From Mesodorylaimus sp. YZB2_4 (lineage: Eukaryota > Nematoda > Enoplea > Dorylaimida > Dorylaimidae), in assembly GCA_030248295.1 (NCBI GenBank), contig JASANH010000209.1, positions 744,001 to 808,000 of the forward strand: a DNA stretch of 64,000 nucleotides. The letters run 5' to 3'. The translations under genes and the position numbers were made by a program. The stretch's first letter is position 1. Each line of letters starts with the position of its first letter. The notes under the pieces are model-generated. The model was not told the DNA's origin and ran no database searches. It saw nothing but the letters and a program-made list of their open reading frames with translations. This document shows, one piece after another, positions 37,678-48,530 of the stretch.

Positions 37678-38895
37678 GTAATCGATGATCGGTAAACGAA
37701 AAGACAACAGCTGATTTCAGCGAGTGAGATATACAGCGGACTCATTGATCAGCACGTATTTCATACTCGCTAAATAAAGCGTGCAGCCGTTTATTTTTTG
37801 ATAGAAAAAGTTCTCGTTTCGTTTTAAAGAATTTTAGAAGTTTTTCTTCAGAAACAGCAAATTTGTAAAACAAAAAAGCGCAATGAAAATAATTACAGTG
37901 AATTTCAGCAAGTGCGGAGTAAATATTAATCACGTATTTCACACCAGCTGAAAAGTGAGGTCGGGGGACAATGCATCCTTTTCTTATGGCTTCCAAGTGG
38001 AGGCCTGGTGCGTTTGCGGTTGCTGTTCTGAGCAATGCAGGCAACAGGGATCAGGCAGCCGCCTGGATGGTGTAGCGGTGAAAGGCGTGTGTTACAGTTT
38101 GCTTGGCAGACTTGGAAATTGGTCGGCTTTGAGTTCAACTCTGGCTGTCTGAGAACTTGGTGATGTTCTCTCTGCGCCTTGCGCACCTGGCGGTGGGCGA
38201 CTTACCCTTCATCCCTCAAGTAGAAGTGTCGAGTCTGGGTTCCCTCACGGGGCATGGGCTGGGTACGGTTACCCCGCGAGGTAACCACTGACATTGCGGG
38301 GTTGCTACTACCACGCACCCTTGACCGGCATACATCCCGGATTGACCCTAGTCGAATAACAAGCCCCCTAGCCTGCGGGTTAGGCGCCAAAAATCGATTC
38401 CCTGCAACGATCAGGATGGGTCCAAACCAAACAGGGATCACGCAGGCTTCACAGTAGTGTAGTCCATTCCAGATACAGCAACGTGATATGGACCTTCTGG
38501 CGAAGCTGACCTGGCCAAAGTGCTGCGAGCAGACGTTTCGTGCCATCCACATCAGCTGGTGAACTTGCAGTGTTCGTGAGGCAACAGTGTCACAGTTCTG
38601 GCGAGTCCACAGCAAGCTAGAACTGTCCAAGCAATTAGTAACCACTACTGCTTACATGCTGCTACTGCTGCGAAGTAACTGCTCAACGTCACATTCGTTT
38701 TGGCAAGCATCCATCAGCTGGATTGTATTCTTTCGGGACTTTCACTGCTGAATTTTTATAAAAGAAAATGACTTTTGACAGGATTTGTGTCATTATGTTT
38801 CAATGGTTTAATTTATTCCTCAATGCTTTCATATTTTGCGTGAAATTAAAACTGTTTCAGCCTAGTTGATCCCAGTTCAGTTAATCCCCCTGCTG
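37678..38895. other. Intergenic, with a tRNA-like repeat
   Basis: No protein gene seen. At 38,060-38,155 GGATGGTGTAGCGGTGAAAGGCG followed by TTTGAGTTCAACTC resembles A and B boxes of a second tRNA-derived repeat; a related inverted piece lies at about 63,870-63,940. An acceptable coding signal is absent. Confidence 0.45.
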
Positions 38896-39165
38896 TAGGC
38901 ACCTTTTGAATTTCCCGCCCGCGTGCCGCTTATGACATAGGAGCGGCTTTGGATGCTTATTCTAGAAATCGATAGTAAATTTATAACTTTTCTTATTTTT
39001 CATGAAAGACAGATACTTTAGCACAGAATTAGACCGACACGTGGTGAAAAAGTGAAAGAGTTTATAAATTTACTGGCGATTCCCAGCGTAAGCAGCCAAC
39101 GCCGCTCTTATGTCATAAGCGGCACGCGGGCGGTAAATTCAAAAGATGCGTACAGCAGGCACTCC
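38896..39165. mobile_element. Small foldback element related to the 35-kb one
   Basis: The left arm (38,906-38,992: TTTTGAATTTCCCGCCCGCGTGCCGCTTATGACATAGGAGC then AAATTTATAA) is repeated inverted at 39,062-39,155. The about 90-bp core is shared with the inner ends of the element at 34,577-36,049. Confidence 0.8.
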
Positions 39166-39592
39166 TCCCGAATTTGAGTTTTCTTTAATATCTCGGGTGA
39201 AAATCAACGAATTCTGACGCGGAAAAAAGAATTTAAAAGCTCTTTTTAAGGGCTACAAGAAAGAGTTTTGCATCAGCGTACCTGATCTAAGATTAATGAT
39301 CAGTTTTGGCTAAAATTGCCTAAATGGGGTTCAGTTATCTCACGTGTGCACAATAATCTATGGTAGAAGAATGAAATTTCGGACTGTTTTGTGATTTAGT
39401 GGCCCTAGGCTACTATTTCAGTGAAAAAACAGGATTGGACTGTTTATAATCTGCCCATAATCAATTATGTGCCTGATCTCGGACGGTTTTTTAAATATCT
39501 TATGAACGCTTATAGCTAGGCTATTTTTGAAAAGGTTTTGGATTCCAAAGTAGATAAGTGCTGGTTCCAGTCTTCTATTTGGGTGCATGATT

Positions 39593-40025
39593 CTCGTGGT
39601 TTGAGGGAACTCTGCTGTGGCGACGATCCGACGTCCCTGCTGCACATCGTCATCGAACTGCGACTCGGACGCCTGTGTCGCCGATCGATTTGTGGTGCCG
39701 ACGATTAAAAGGACGATCTCACTCGAGAAGCTGTGCCAGTCGATGCCGACCGAGATGATCGACTTTGGGAATCGCATTTTCCCGCTTGGGTAAGTGAAAA
39801 CAACGACTATCGATCACGAGTGCCCTTTTTCAGGTGCGTTCACTAGGCCTTCATACCAAGTGCTCGAACAGCTGCCGCACCAGATCGCGGTTTCCAGCAA
39901 GATCGTTTTGAACGGCCTGTTCGATTGGGAAAAGGGTTTCGTAGGCGTGATGCAGGAGAACACCGCCATCTGCGAGAATTCCCGGCTACAATGCGATCCG
40001 GACAATCGATGTATAGTCGGATTAC
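39593..40025 (+). pseudogene. Possible remnant of a spliced gene, unrecognised
   Basis: Two exon-like blocks are visible: one ending LCQSMPTEMIDFGNRIFPLG before a GTAAGTG donor (about 39,700-39,788), and one starting after TTTTTCAG at 39,834 and reading TRPSYQVLEQLPHQIAV..., then GLFDWEKGFVGVMQEN. The splice phases do not agree, and the second block runs into a repeat at about 40,010. This suggests a broken or partly overwritten gene, but it could be chance. No family was recognised. Confidence 0.25.
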
Positions 40026-40235
40026 TCACGATCAGTCTAGACCCACTACGACGGGCGGCGCTAGGCTGGCGGGGCGGCCCATGGCCGCGTGAAACACAAA
40101 ACTAGTAACGAGAGCGCGCCTGAAAACAGGATTTTTCGTATGCTAACAGCGGGAGAGTTTTAGCAAGAGGACATGTAGCGAAGGATTTTCGCGCCCAGCG
40201 GATACTATTGACCTTTTAGGGCGAGCTTTTGTGGT
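40011..40235 (+). mobile_element. Dispersed repeat with CGCGCCTGAAAACAGG, copy A
   Basis: TATAGTCGGATTACTC, GACCCACTACGACGGGCGGCGC, GGCCGCGTGAAACACAAAACTAGT and CGCGCCTGAAAACAGG are shared by four copies between 40.0 and 42.5 kb. Further plus-strand copy: 41,105-41,290. Confidence 0.75.
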
Positions 40236-40439
40236 GGACCACAATATTTTATATACCATGGCTACTCGAAAAGAATCGTTTTAGTGTGACCTATCTGGCT
40301 GTGAAAGAGCGTTTTTAAACATTGGAGTGCTTACATGCCGCTGCTGTTGCTCCCCCAGGGTTAGTGCTACGCATGGAGAAAGAGAGATGGACGTTGATCA
40401 CCACTTGCCTCAGCTGTCCATCAGCCTTCCCGCGTCTTT

Positions 40440-42010
40440 TCATGGGAGTTGCCGCATCCGCTGGCGACTTCTCTGGTACCGACATTTTGGGCTTCGTCGC
40501 AAAATCGCTTGCAGCTCCTGAAGTGCCCTTGACGATATCACTAACAGTGTTGCGGCTAACGCTGCAGCTGTAGCCGCGACAGGATGGGTGCTAAAGGCGG
40601 AACAAACCAGGTTTGCATTGATCACTGCTAGCCTTAGTTGTACATCGGGGCTATCGAATTTCTTGATTGGTGCCACTGCATCTTTGTGAAATTCAGGACG
40701 CAAATGTTTTTTCCCTCATGAACCCACTCCATCATTCAAATCCAAATCTGTGTTTAACTGGACATGGACTTCTGGTATGTTCATGTCTGCATCCATACTT
40801 GTGTCCATGTCAATATTAATACTGGCATTTGGTTCTGTAAGCAGCTCAGTTTCCTCATCAGTGTCGCCATGTTTGCTTTCGCGAATTAATACTAATAAAA
40901 TTATTGGTACGATAAATAGAGTTTTCATGATTTTTGTTTACCACGACTTACCCAATGCAGAACCGTAGCTAAAGTTCGCAAAGGACAGTTCAGCCTGCTT
41001 TGAGGATGTGCAGTGAGAGGAAAGACAAATTCACTGAGCAAAACCGAGCTGGGCTCAAAAAAATTAGCTTTTCTGCATTTATCAATGTGCAGATGTTCTT
41101 CTCGATGTAATGCGGCTATCTATAGTTGGATTAATCAGCCTAGAGGCACTACGATGCACGGCGCCAGTCTGACGGGGAGGCCCATGGCCGCGCGAAACAC
41201 AAAACTAGTGACGAGCGCGCGCCTGAAAACAGGTTTCTTGTATGCTATGAGCGGCGTTTTTTCGAATTCCTAGCGCCAGATGTGTGATACCTTTTTTGAG
41301 TGAGGCCTTCTAGATAGCCGCATGACATCGAGAAGACCATCTGCACATTGATACATGCAGAAAAGCCAATGTTTTTGAACCCAGCTCGGTTTTCCTGAGT
41401 GAATTTGTCTTTCTCCCCACTGCACATCCACACAGCAGGCTGAACTATCCTTTGCGAACTTTCGCTATGGTACCTGAATTGGATAAGTCGTGATATATAA
41501 AAATCATGAAAAGTCTATTTATAGTACCAATAATTTTATAACTATTAGTTCGCGAAAGCTAACATGGCGACACTGATGAGGACACCGAGCTGTTTACGGA
41601 ACCAGATGCCAGTATTTATATTGACATGGAGACAAGTATGGATGCAGACATGAACATACCAGAAGTCCACGTCCAGTTAAACACAGATTCGAATTTGAAT
41701 GATGGAGTGGATGGCGGATTAGCGTCAAAACGCACTCAAAAACGTCCATGTGAATGGGATCACGCAGCATACCTTAAATTTATTCCTCAATTGCCAGCTG
41801 ATCCCACTGCAAATGAAAGAAATGAAGGCCACTCAGGATCATAAGTACCTTGTGCCAGCAGTGCAACAGATTCCCCACTTCAATGCTCCAAAGTTAATGT
41901 GGAAAAAATACATGTGCGCCCTGAATTTCATAAAGATGCTTTGGCACCAATCGAGAAATTCGACAGCCCCGATGTACAACTAAGGCTAGCAGTGATCAAT
42001 GCAAGCCTTA
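40440..42010. mobile_element. Large imperfect inverted repeat with paired short ORFs
   Basis: The left arm (about 40,440-41,110) and right arm (about 41,300-42,010) are inverted copies. Both encode, on opposite strands, a DMxTSMDADMNIPEVHVQLNTD segment and an RPEFHKDAxAPIxKFDSPD segment. The left copy starts with a signal-like MKTLFIVPIILLVLIRES; the right has a stop in that part. About 190 bp in the middle is a copy of the repeat listed at 40,011, 42,045 and 42,300. A degenerate transposon is the likely source; the family was not recognised. Confidence 0.7.
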
Positions 42011-42044
42011 ATTTTTCCGCCTTACACCCCGCCCCCGCCCGCCC

Positions 42045-42450
42045 TAAAAGGTCAATAGTATCCACCCCTGCCGAGCGGGACAATCCTTAGATACATGTCC
42101 TTTTGCTAAAACTCTCCCGCCCTTAGCATACAAGAAACCTGTTTTCAGGCGCGCTCTCGTTACTAGTTTTGTGTTTCGCGCGGCCATAGGCCTCCCCGCC
42201 AGACTGGCGCCGTGCATCGTAGTGCCTCTAGACTGATTAATCCGACTATAGAAGGCCTCACTCAAAAAAAATTCACACATCTGGCGCTAGGGATTCGAAG
42301 AAACACCGCTCATAGCATACAAGAAACCTGTTTTCAGGCGCGCTCTCGTTACTAGTTTTGTGTTTCGCGCGACCATGGGCCTCCCCGCCAGACTGGCGCC
42401 GCCCGTCGTAGTGGGTCGGCTAGACTGAGCAATCCGACTATAGATGAAAG
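42045..42450 (-). mobile_element. Dispersed repeat with CGCGCCTGAAAACAGG, two adjacent inverted copies
   Basis: Copies at 42,045-42,250 and 42,300-42,440 lie head-to-tail, both opposite to the copies at 40,011 and 41,105. Each holds CCTGTTTTCAGGCGCG, ACTAGTTTTGTGTTTCGCGCG and GCCAGACTGGCGCCG. Confidence 0.75.
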
Positions 42451-43224
42451 ATGGCTGTCAATACATAACCCCTGTCGTCGCTGTTTGTTCGAGAGTACAG
42501 TGACTCGTTGGGTGCGCCTTTGTAGTTGAACGCGGACATTGTGCATGGACCCGAAGGGGGGGGGGGTGTCGGGCGCTCTGACTTTGCTACGAAATTTCCT
42601 GTCTTATTGGGTTAGGCGGATGACATAGCAATACTTGCGCCAGGAAAGTCGATAGAAGAGTTACAAGCCGTGCTGCAGCCTGCTGTCGGCTACTTTTATC
42701 AACGGGATTATCGCTTAGCCTGGAAAAAACAACCGCTTGCATATTTCGATACTCACGACAAGCAATGGTCCCACCACCCATATTTTTACGAGGTCAGCAA
42801 CTCCGTGTTGCGAACTTCCTTTCCTAAGGATGGGCTCCCAGCTCCTGTCTGTCCCAGACCGACTATGGGGACTCAACCTAGGCGAGGCCTAATCAGACTT
42901 ACCGAGAAAGGATGGTACCGACATCGTGCAGACTCTCTTTATCTCATCTCAAAGTAAGCCCCGACTGCTCACGGCGGCTGCACGATTCACTCTACCGAGA
43001 TCGAGGCGGCGAGGCAACCACCTGCACTCCAACTCCATCCACACTCCCTCATCCTCACGCACTCCCGCTCACTAGCATACAGCATTGATGCGCAGGACAA
43101 TAATGGCGCCACATTCAAATTACAAGAACAACCCAACCTCACTACATCAGTTTTAAGAACGTCGTAAAATATCTTGTAAACTACCATCGAACTTACAGTT
43201 CACCGACCATTGCAAGATTAATGA
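42451..43224. other. Intergenic, nothing recognised
   Basis: Contains a G homopolymer near 42,556. Frames are short and no splice-consistent exon is seen. Confidence 0.4.
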
Positions 43225-43690
43225 TGAGCAAGGCGTCGTTTTGGAAAACTGTCATCATCCGTTCTTCAGATCATATATATGCAATGTGCTACTATGCTTG
43301 GACTATGGATGCACGGCTTGGTCGCCAATCCACAAGTCTCCAATCGAAGATATTGAGCGAACACGGAAATTCACCGTCCGGTCATTACTCAACAATCGGA
43401 CCACATATGAAGACGCATTGCACGCTTTATCTGCCTACTTAGCAAAAGCCTCGAAGCTACTTTAAGGGCCTTTTATTCTACAAAATGTACGACGGCCGTA
43501 CGGCCTATCCTAATCGCCGTTCAGCATCAGTCAGATACTATTCAGCGCAGAAGTGCTCGAACTGTCATTGCACCACACATCATGGTGGTACCAAACCACT
43601 GGACTGAACGTTTTTAAGCTGTCCTTTCAAAAGCGCTTTGCTTGTATTTCACCAACTGACGCTGAGACTACAGGACTATGTGCTTTAAGA
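43225..43690 (+). pseudogene. Degenerate non-LTR retrotransposon (reverse transcriptase 3' end)
   Basis: The frame at about 43,241-43,465 reads CLDYGCTAWSPIHKSPIEDIERTRKF, the pattern that follows the palm domain in LINE reverse transcriptases (YG.P.W.P..K.DI..IE..QR.F). A second frame downstream reads FYKMYDGRTAYP, also typical of that tail. Frames are shifted and stops are present, so it is a dead 3' fragment. Confidence 0.6.
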
Positions 43691-43845
43691 GAACCTTGCG
43701 TGTGGTGTTTTATCATAACTGACTGCCTCTGATCTTGACATCGTTAGCTTTTGTATGCATGCATATGTAGTATGCAGTACTCGTGTGCTCCGCCCCTGAG
43801 TGCGTTTCACCATGCTTAGCCAGAGTAACTGACATGACATGACTG

Positions 43846-43950
43846 CAGCGTGTGGATGGACTTGTCTCGGGTTCGATCCCCCGTCACGGAGGTCGGTTTG
43901 CAAAACATAAACCCTCGCTGACCTTCCACGACAGGCTGTGGGACTGTCGC
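43846..43950 (+). repeat. Second tRNA-related repeat family, B-box part
   Basis: GGGTTCGATCCCCCGTCACGG then AGGTCGGTTTGCAAAACATAAACC. Related copies: 57,330-57,430 and 59,520-59,620 (both inverted) and 60,085-60,180. Confidence 0.6.
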
Positions 43951-44322
43951 AGTGCTGAGTGGAGAGATGGAAGCCAGACGAGCAATAATTTCGGCTGTCA
44001 AACATCGACAGGATTCACAGCCTACCCGTACTCACAGGAAGCCAGTGACCAGTCCAGGATGCCCCTGTGAGGATGTTCAGCGAGCGATGGTCACCACACA
44101 ACCCTGATCAGGTTTTGATGCTGGCAAGTACTCCCCGGCAGGTCAATCAGATGACTACACGGAACCCAGATCTCGGGACAAACACGATTTACCCCTGCTC
44201 AAGCGACAGGTTAGGGAGGGACCACGAAACCCAGCGTTTGGACGGTGTTTAATTGCGCGATCGAGACGAGTAGACACAACACGAAACATGGTGAGAGCAC
44301 ACGCATTGCACGCCCCGCTCGA

Positions 44323-47300
44323 TCATTTCTTGCTGATCATCACCTTCGGCACGGCGTACACTTTCTTGATCAGGCTGGCCACCTTGCTTCCGACCTTCTT
44401 GGTCGTCGACGTCAACTGGCTGAAGATGCCGCTCTTGCCGCTGGGCACCACTTCCGGAGGGGCGGCTACAAACAAGACTGTCAGGGATTCACTCCCAAAC
44501 CCGCAACCTATGCTTACTCTTCTGCTTGGTGACGCGGGAGCAGATGACCAGGAGCTCGGCCGCGATCAGGCCCATCTGCTGGTTGATTTTCCAGGCCATG
44601 TTTTTCAGGATGCGCAACGACAGCGCGAACTTTCGATGGCGACGGATGTACTGCAAGGAGAGACCGAGTTAGACTGGCCAGGACACGAGGGGGCTCCACT
44701 TACCAGGACGATGCCGTACACGTCCACGACCCCCTTGGCCACCCACATTTGACGACCCAGGTAGTACACGCTCACCGACACCGAGCGCTGCATTCCCACC
44801 GAGCAGTGGATGAGCAGGCCGGGCAGCCCGATTTTGGCACGCTCCTCATGCTTTTCGGCCATGTACTCGATGCCGATGCTCAGGCCATTCAGTTCCTGGG
44901 AGATCTGGTGGTCGGGCCATTTCTCGAAGTGGATGAAGTTGATCTGAACGAATCGACCTCCCGCAACAACCAACCAAGAACACGAGGCCAACTTACCTCG
45001 CGACGAGCACGCACGACCCCGCCTTTCCACGTCCCATCGGGCAGTTGCTTGTAGATCGTCTGCTCACGCACCATCTCCACCAACATGGTCTTGAACCCGT
45101 TCTTGGACTCTGACTTCGTCGTGGTCGTGATCGTGAACTTGCCGAACTCATTCACGTCTCCGAACTCCATCGATGCCTCCTTCCCCTCTTTCTGCGGCAC
45201 GTACGGGCGGATCTTCTCGAGTCCGTTCGCGTCTTTGAGATTGCCGACCCACGCGAGCAATCCGATCTAAGCAAGCGCCGATAGTGCATCGGAAGGACAA
45301 CAGAGCAGACAGGGTACTTACCTTTAGCTGCCAGATGAGCTCCCATTGTTCGAACAGTTGTGTTTCCGTGGGCGCCTGGCAGATGAAAATCCCATGGTCG
45401 TTGAAGTCGGGGATGTGGCTGGCCGTTGTGTACACTTTGACGGGCACGCACTTCCCATTCGGCGGGTACTTGATCAGTGTCAGTTTGACCGTCGTGTCCG
45501 CGTTCATCGCCATGGGCAGGCGGGCGTGTTCCACCTTGACATGGGGCGGCTGCTCGTCCATCTTCGCCCCCTTTGCTTCGACTTGCGTCAGCTCCGGATC
45601 CAGCACCTCGTCGGCAGCTTTTCGTACGCGATCCTTGCTGAACTTCTCCAGGCCGTCCAGATGCATGGCAGTTGGGTTGTTCCCCAGATCTTCCAGGTCT
45701 GCGGGTGTTTTTGTCGGCGGCTGCACATTCTCGACCACCTCGATCTTCGGTGGCTGCTCTGGCGACTTGGACTTGGGAGTTTTATGATTCTTTTCAGTCT
45801 TCCGAGATTTCTGAGTCTTTTGAGCTTTTCGGCGTTTAGTCGTGGATGCTGGCGTCTCTTCGTCCGACTTTGACACTCGAGACTGGCGATCTGCAAAACC
45901 AGGTTTAGAAATGAAAGAGAACTAGGCGAATTTTCTTACCTTTCATCCTCTTCAGCCTGAGCGATACGCTGACCACGACGGCGATGGTCACCGGAAGCAA
46001 TACCGCAGCGATGATCAGAATGATGGCCCAGATTGGCAGCCCGTCTTTCTCTAAAAGAGTTCCGATAAGGGCGTACATCAAAGTAAGGTGGGCGATTCTC
46101 ACCTTTTTCGTCGTCACCTGGGCGATTCTCATCCGTGTCGTCATCTGGGCCCTTGGGTTTTTTCGACGCGATGGTTTTGGTGCTGGCGTGAGGGGGCGCG
46201 GGTTTCGACTGCGGCTTCTCTGAAAACCGACAAGTCCCTGCAGCGAGTACGAGGAGGGAGCGATCGACTTACCGACCACGACGTTTGTTTTGACGGCTGT
46301 GAGGGGGTTCAGTGCGTGCAGGACTTTGTTGGGCATGCCGGTCTTGTAGAGCAGGTGCGCTGTGACCTCGAAGTCGCCCGAGCCATAGTCAGTCACGTCC
46401 AGTTCTTGCGAGTTCTGAAATGCAGTCGCGTTACAGCTGGGCATCGAGAAAAGGCATGGCACACTTACTCCCAGCACCAAGTTCGACCCCTTTTTCCTCC
46501 ACTCGAACTTGACGAAGACGCCTGGCGGCAGGTCCGAAGTGATGGCCCGCAGCAACTTGCCCTTGACGACTTCCTCGATCTTCAGTTTGCCCCCTGAAAC
46601 CGAGCTGAATCACGCGAGAGGCCAGGCCAGGCCAGGTCAACTTACCGAGCACGATGATGGGGTTCGAGAGCCAGGCCAGTTCGGTCGTGTTCTTGGCGAG
46701 CGTCAAGTGCAGTTTCAGGATTTCGGCCATGTCCTCGAACAGTTCTTTCTGGACTGTGAATTCGGCGACTCCGACAAGATTGAACACAGTCATGTTGAAC
46801 AGGAAGGCTGTCTCATTGGCGATCGTCATCGTCACGTTCGAGCCCTTCAGCTCTTCGTTCGATGGATCAATGAAGATGTAGAACGTGGCGTTTTTGGTTG
46901 TGTTCAGTTGGATCGGCTCTTCGAAACCGCGGAGCGTGCCATTGTACCGGAGTTTCGGGGTCTGTTCCTGATCGAAGGTGCTGTCTGCAATAAGTTCAGT
47001 CAGTCAGCTTCGCCTAACATCAATTCAGTCCCTCACCTGGTTTCTTCGGGCAGTCCCGCGTTTTCATCCGAGCGAGAGCTGTGATTCCTTTCATGAAAAG
47101 GCAGGAAGATAGAGAGTCGCCAGGACAGAAGCGAGTGTCTGGTTGCAAGGGGTTGTGAACGTCGCAGTAGCTCAGCGTGCGCGATGTTAGCTTGAAGCAG
47201 GGGTCTTTGCGGGGCTCTTTTCGGGTTGGATCCCAGAAGACGATGCACCAGGTGTCCTTTTCGCTGCATTTCTCGACTTCGAGCTCGTCGGGGAAGCCTG

Positions 47301-48028
47301 GAATCAAACAGAACTTTGGTTTAAGAAGGGCTGACAGAGTTTTTTCCAGGGGAGATTTCCTCGCTATTTCGCAGTTTCATGCTTTCTTAATTGGGAAAAG
47401 CTGAGTTTTTTCTATCCTCTCATGGTTTACCTGATATACCAGAGACCCCTGCGTGGTTCGTCGTAGGTGCTTACTCCCGCCTTCGCCTAGCAGCCGTCAC
47501 ACGGGCCGGTGAGACCCTCATCCCCTCTCAGCCCCGTGCAAGAACACAATCGGGTCATCGACTTACACATGCGGTAGAGGATGTCGAAAGTGCTCAACGA
47601 CGTCATTTTGTCGTACTGGCATCGGAGGGGGCCGACGGGCAGATTCCTGTTGACGATCAGGAGGAAGTAGACGTACGAAGTGCTGTTCTTGCAGGGCGCA
47701 GTGGCCACGACCGCGTTGTCTTGGTTGATCAGGGAGACGCTGGAATTCGGAGGGCATTTGTTGTTGTGATGGCAGGCGATGTGGACGGTGGCGTTGGGAA
47801 CGAAAGCGCTGATGTCGGCGCCGTACTTGTCTTTGATGAAGCTTTTGTCCACCCGTATTTCTAAAAAGAATAATGGTCGTTTACGAAAATTTTAAAAGAA
47901 AACTTGATTCGAGTCTTACCGATGTCTTCGCCGCGAGTAGCCAGGGATTGCACGACGATCAGGGCCACGCACAGCCACATTTCAGGGGTCAGGAGGCCTT
48001 TGACTCGTTTCGATCCATTTCCGATCAT
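44323..48028 (-). CDS. Receptor-type protein tyrosine phosphatase (copy 2, complete)
   Basis: Thirteen exons join in frame to 950 codons: 48028-47920, 47860-47567, 47297-47037, 46984-46646, 46593-46469, 46414-46273, 46219-46103, 46050-45940, 45890-45322, 45266-44997, 44943-44704, 44650-44518, 44465-44323. Order: signal peptide (MWLCVALIVVQSLA), Cys-rich N-glycosylated ectodomain (about 440 residues), membrane helix (IWAIILIIAAVLLPVTIAVV), Lys/Pro-rich juxtamembrane region, one phosphatase domain. The WPD loop (FEKWPDHQIS) and the Cys-X5-Arg loop (HCSVGMQRS) are intact, so catalysis is possible. The KNRY-type phosphotyrosine loop and the Gln of the Q-loop are not recognisable. The ectodomain matches no family I know. 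A near-identical 5' half lies at 26-2,123. Confidence 0.88.
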
Positions 48029-48530
48029 GACGGTGAGGACGACGGCCGATTTCGACAGACGGCAGACATTGGCGATGAGGAGGCAGACGATTCGGTGAGC
48101 AGCGAGGAGATGGAAGAAGAGCATTTCGACAGGGAGTTGATGTTTGACGACCAAGTTGAATGGGAAGAAGAAATTTCGATGATTGCACGAAGCGAAGACG
48201 GAAACGCGAGAGAATGATCGACGCACAGCCGCACAGGGGACGCGAATTCTCAAGAATGACTGCCGCTTCGCGAATCTTCTAAACGTTGCCTACAAGCTGC
48301 CTACTTTACGTTGCCTTCGTTGGCGTGTGTGGTTCACGTGATGTGATGCTAAGGAGGCGGGTGATTGGACGAAGGGCGCGGCGATCGCTGATTGGATGTG
48401 TCAGTTAATGAAATTCGAATTCTTTTTTTAAACGCAAGTATCCCATATATGATGAAAAAAGCTCTTGAAACGTTTCAATATTAAGAGATTTAAAGTTTTT
48501 TGGATAACAGATGCGGGAAATAAAGTGAGC
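45915..48530. repeat. Segmental duplication, copy 2 (partner 1-2,625)
   Basis: Same orientation as copy 1; it covers exons 1-8, their introns and the promoter of the phosphatase gene. Downstream exons 9-13 have no second copy within the window because copy 1 is cut by the edge. Confidence 0.9.
48335..48395 (-). promoter_or_regulatory. Putative promoter elements of phosphatase copy 2
   Basis: CACGTG at 48,335-48,340 and inverted CCAAT boxes at 48,364 and 48,391, in the same order and nearly the same spacing as upstream of copy 1. Confidence 0.4.

Noticed and set aside
39418..39777. 119-codon minus-strand frame
   Set aside because: It has no recognisable domain and no neighbouring exon; the plus strand looks slightly more coding, and that is listed only as a weak remnant.
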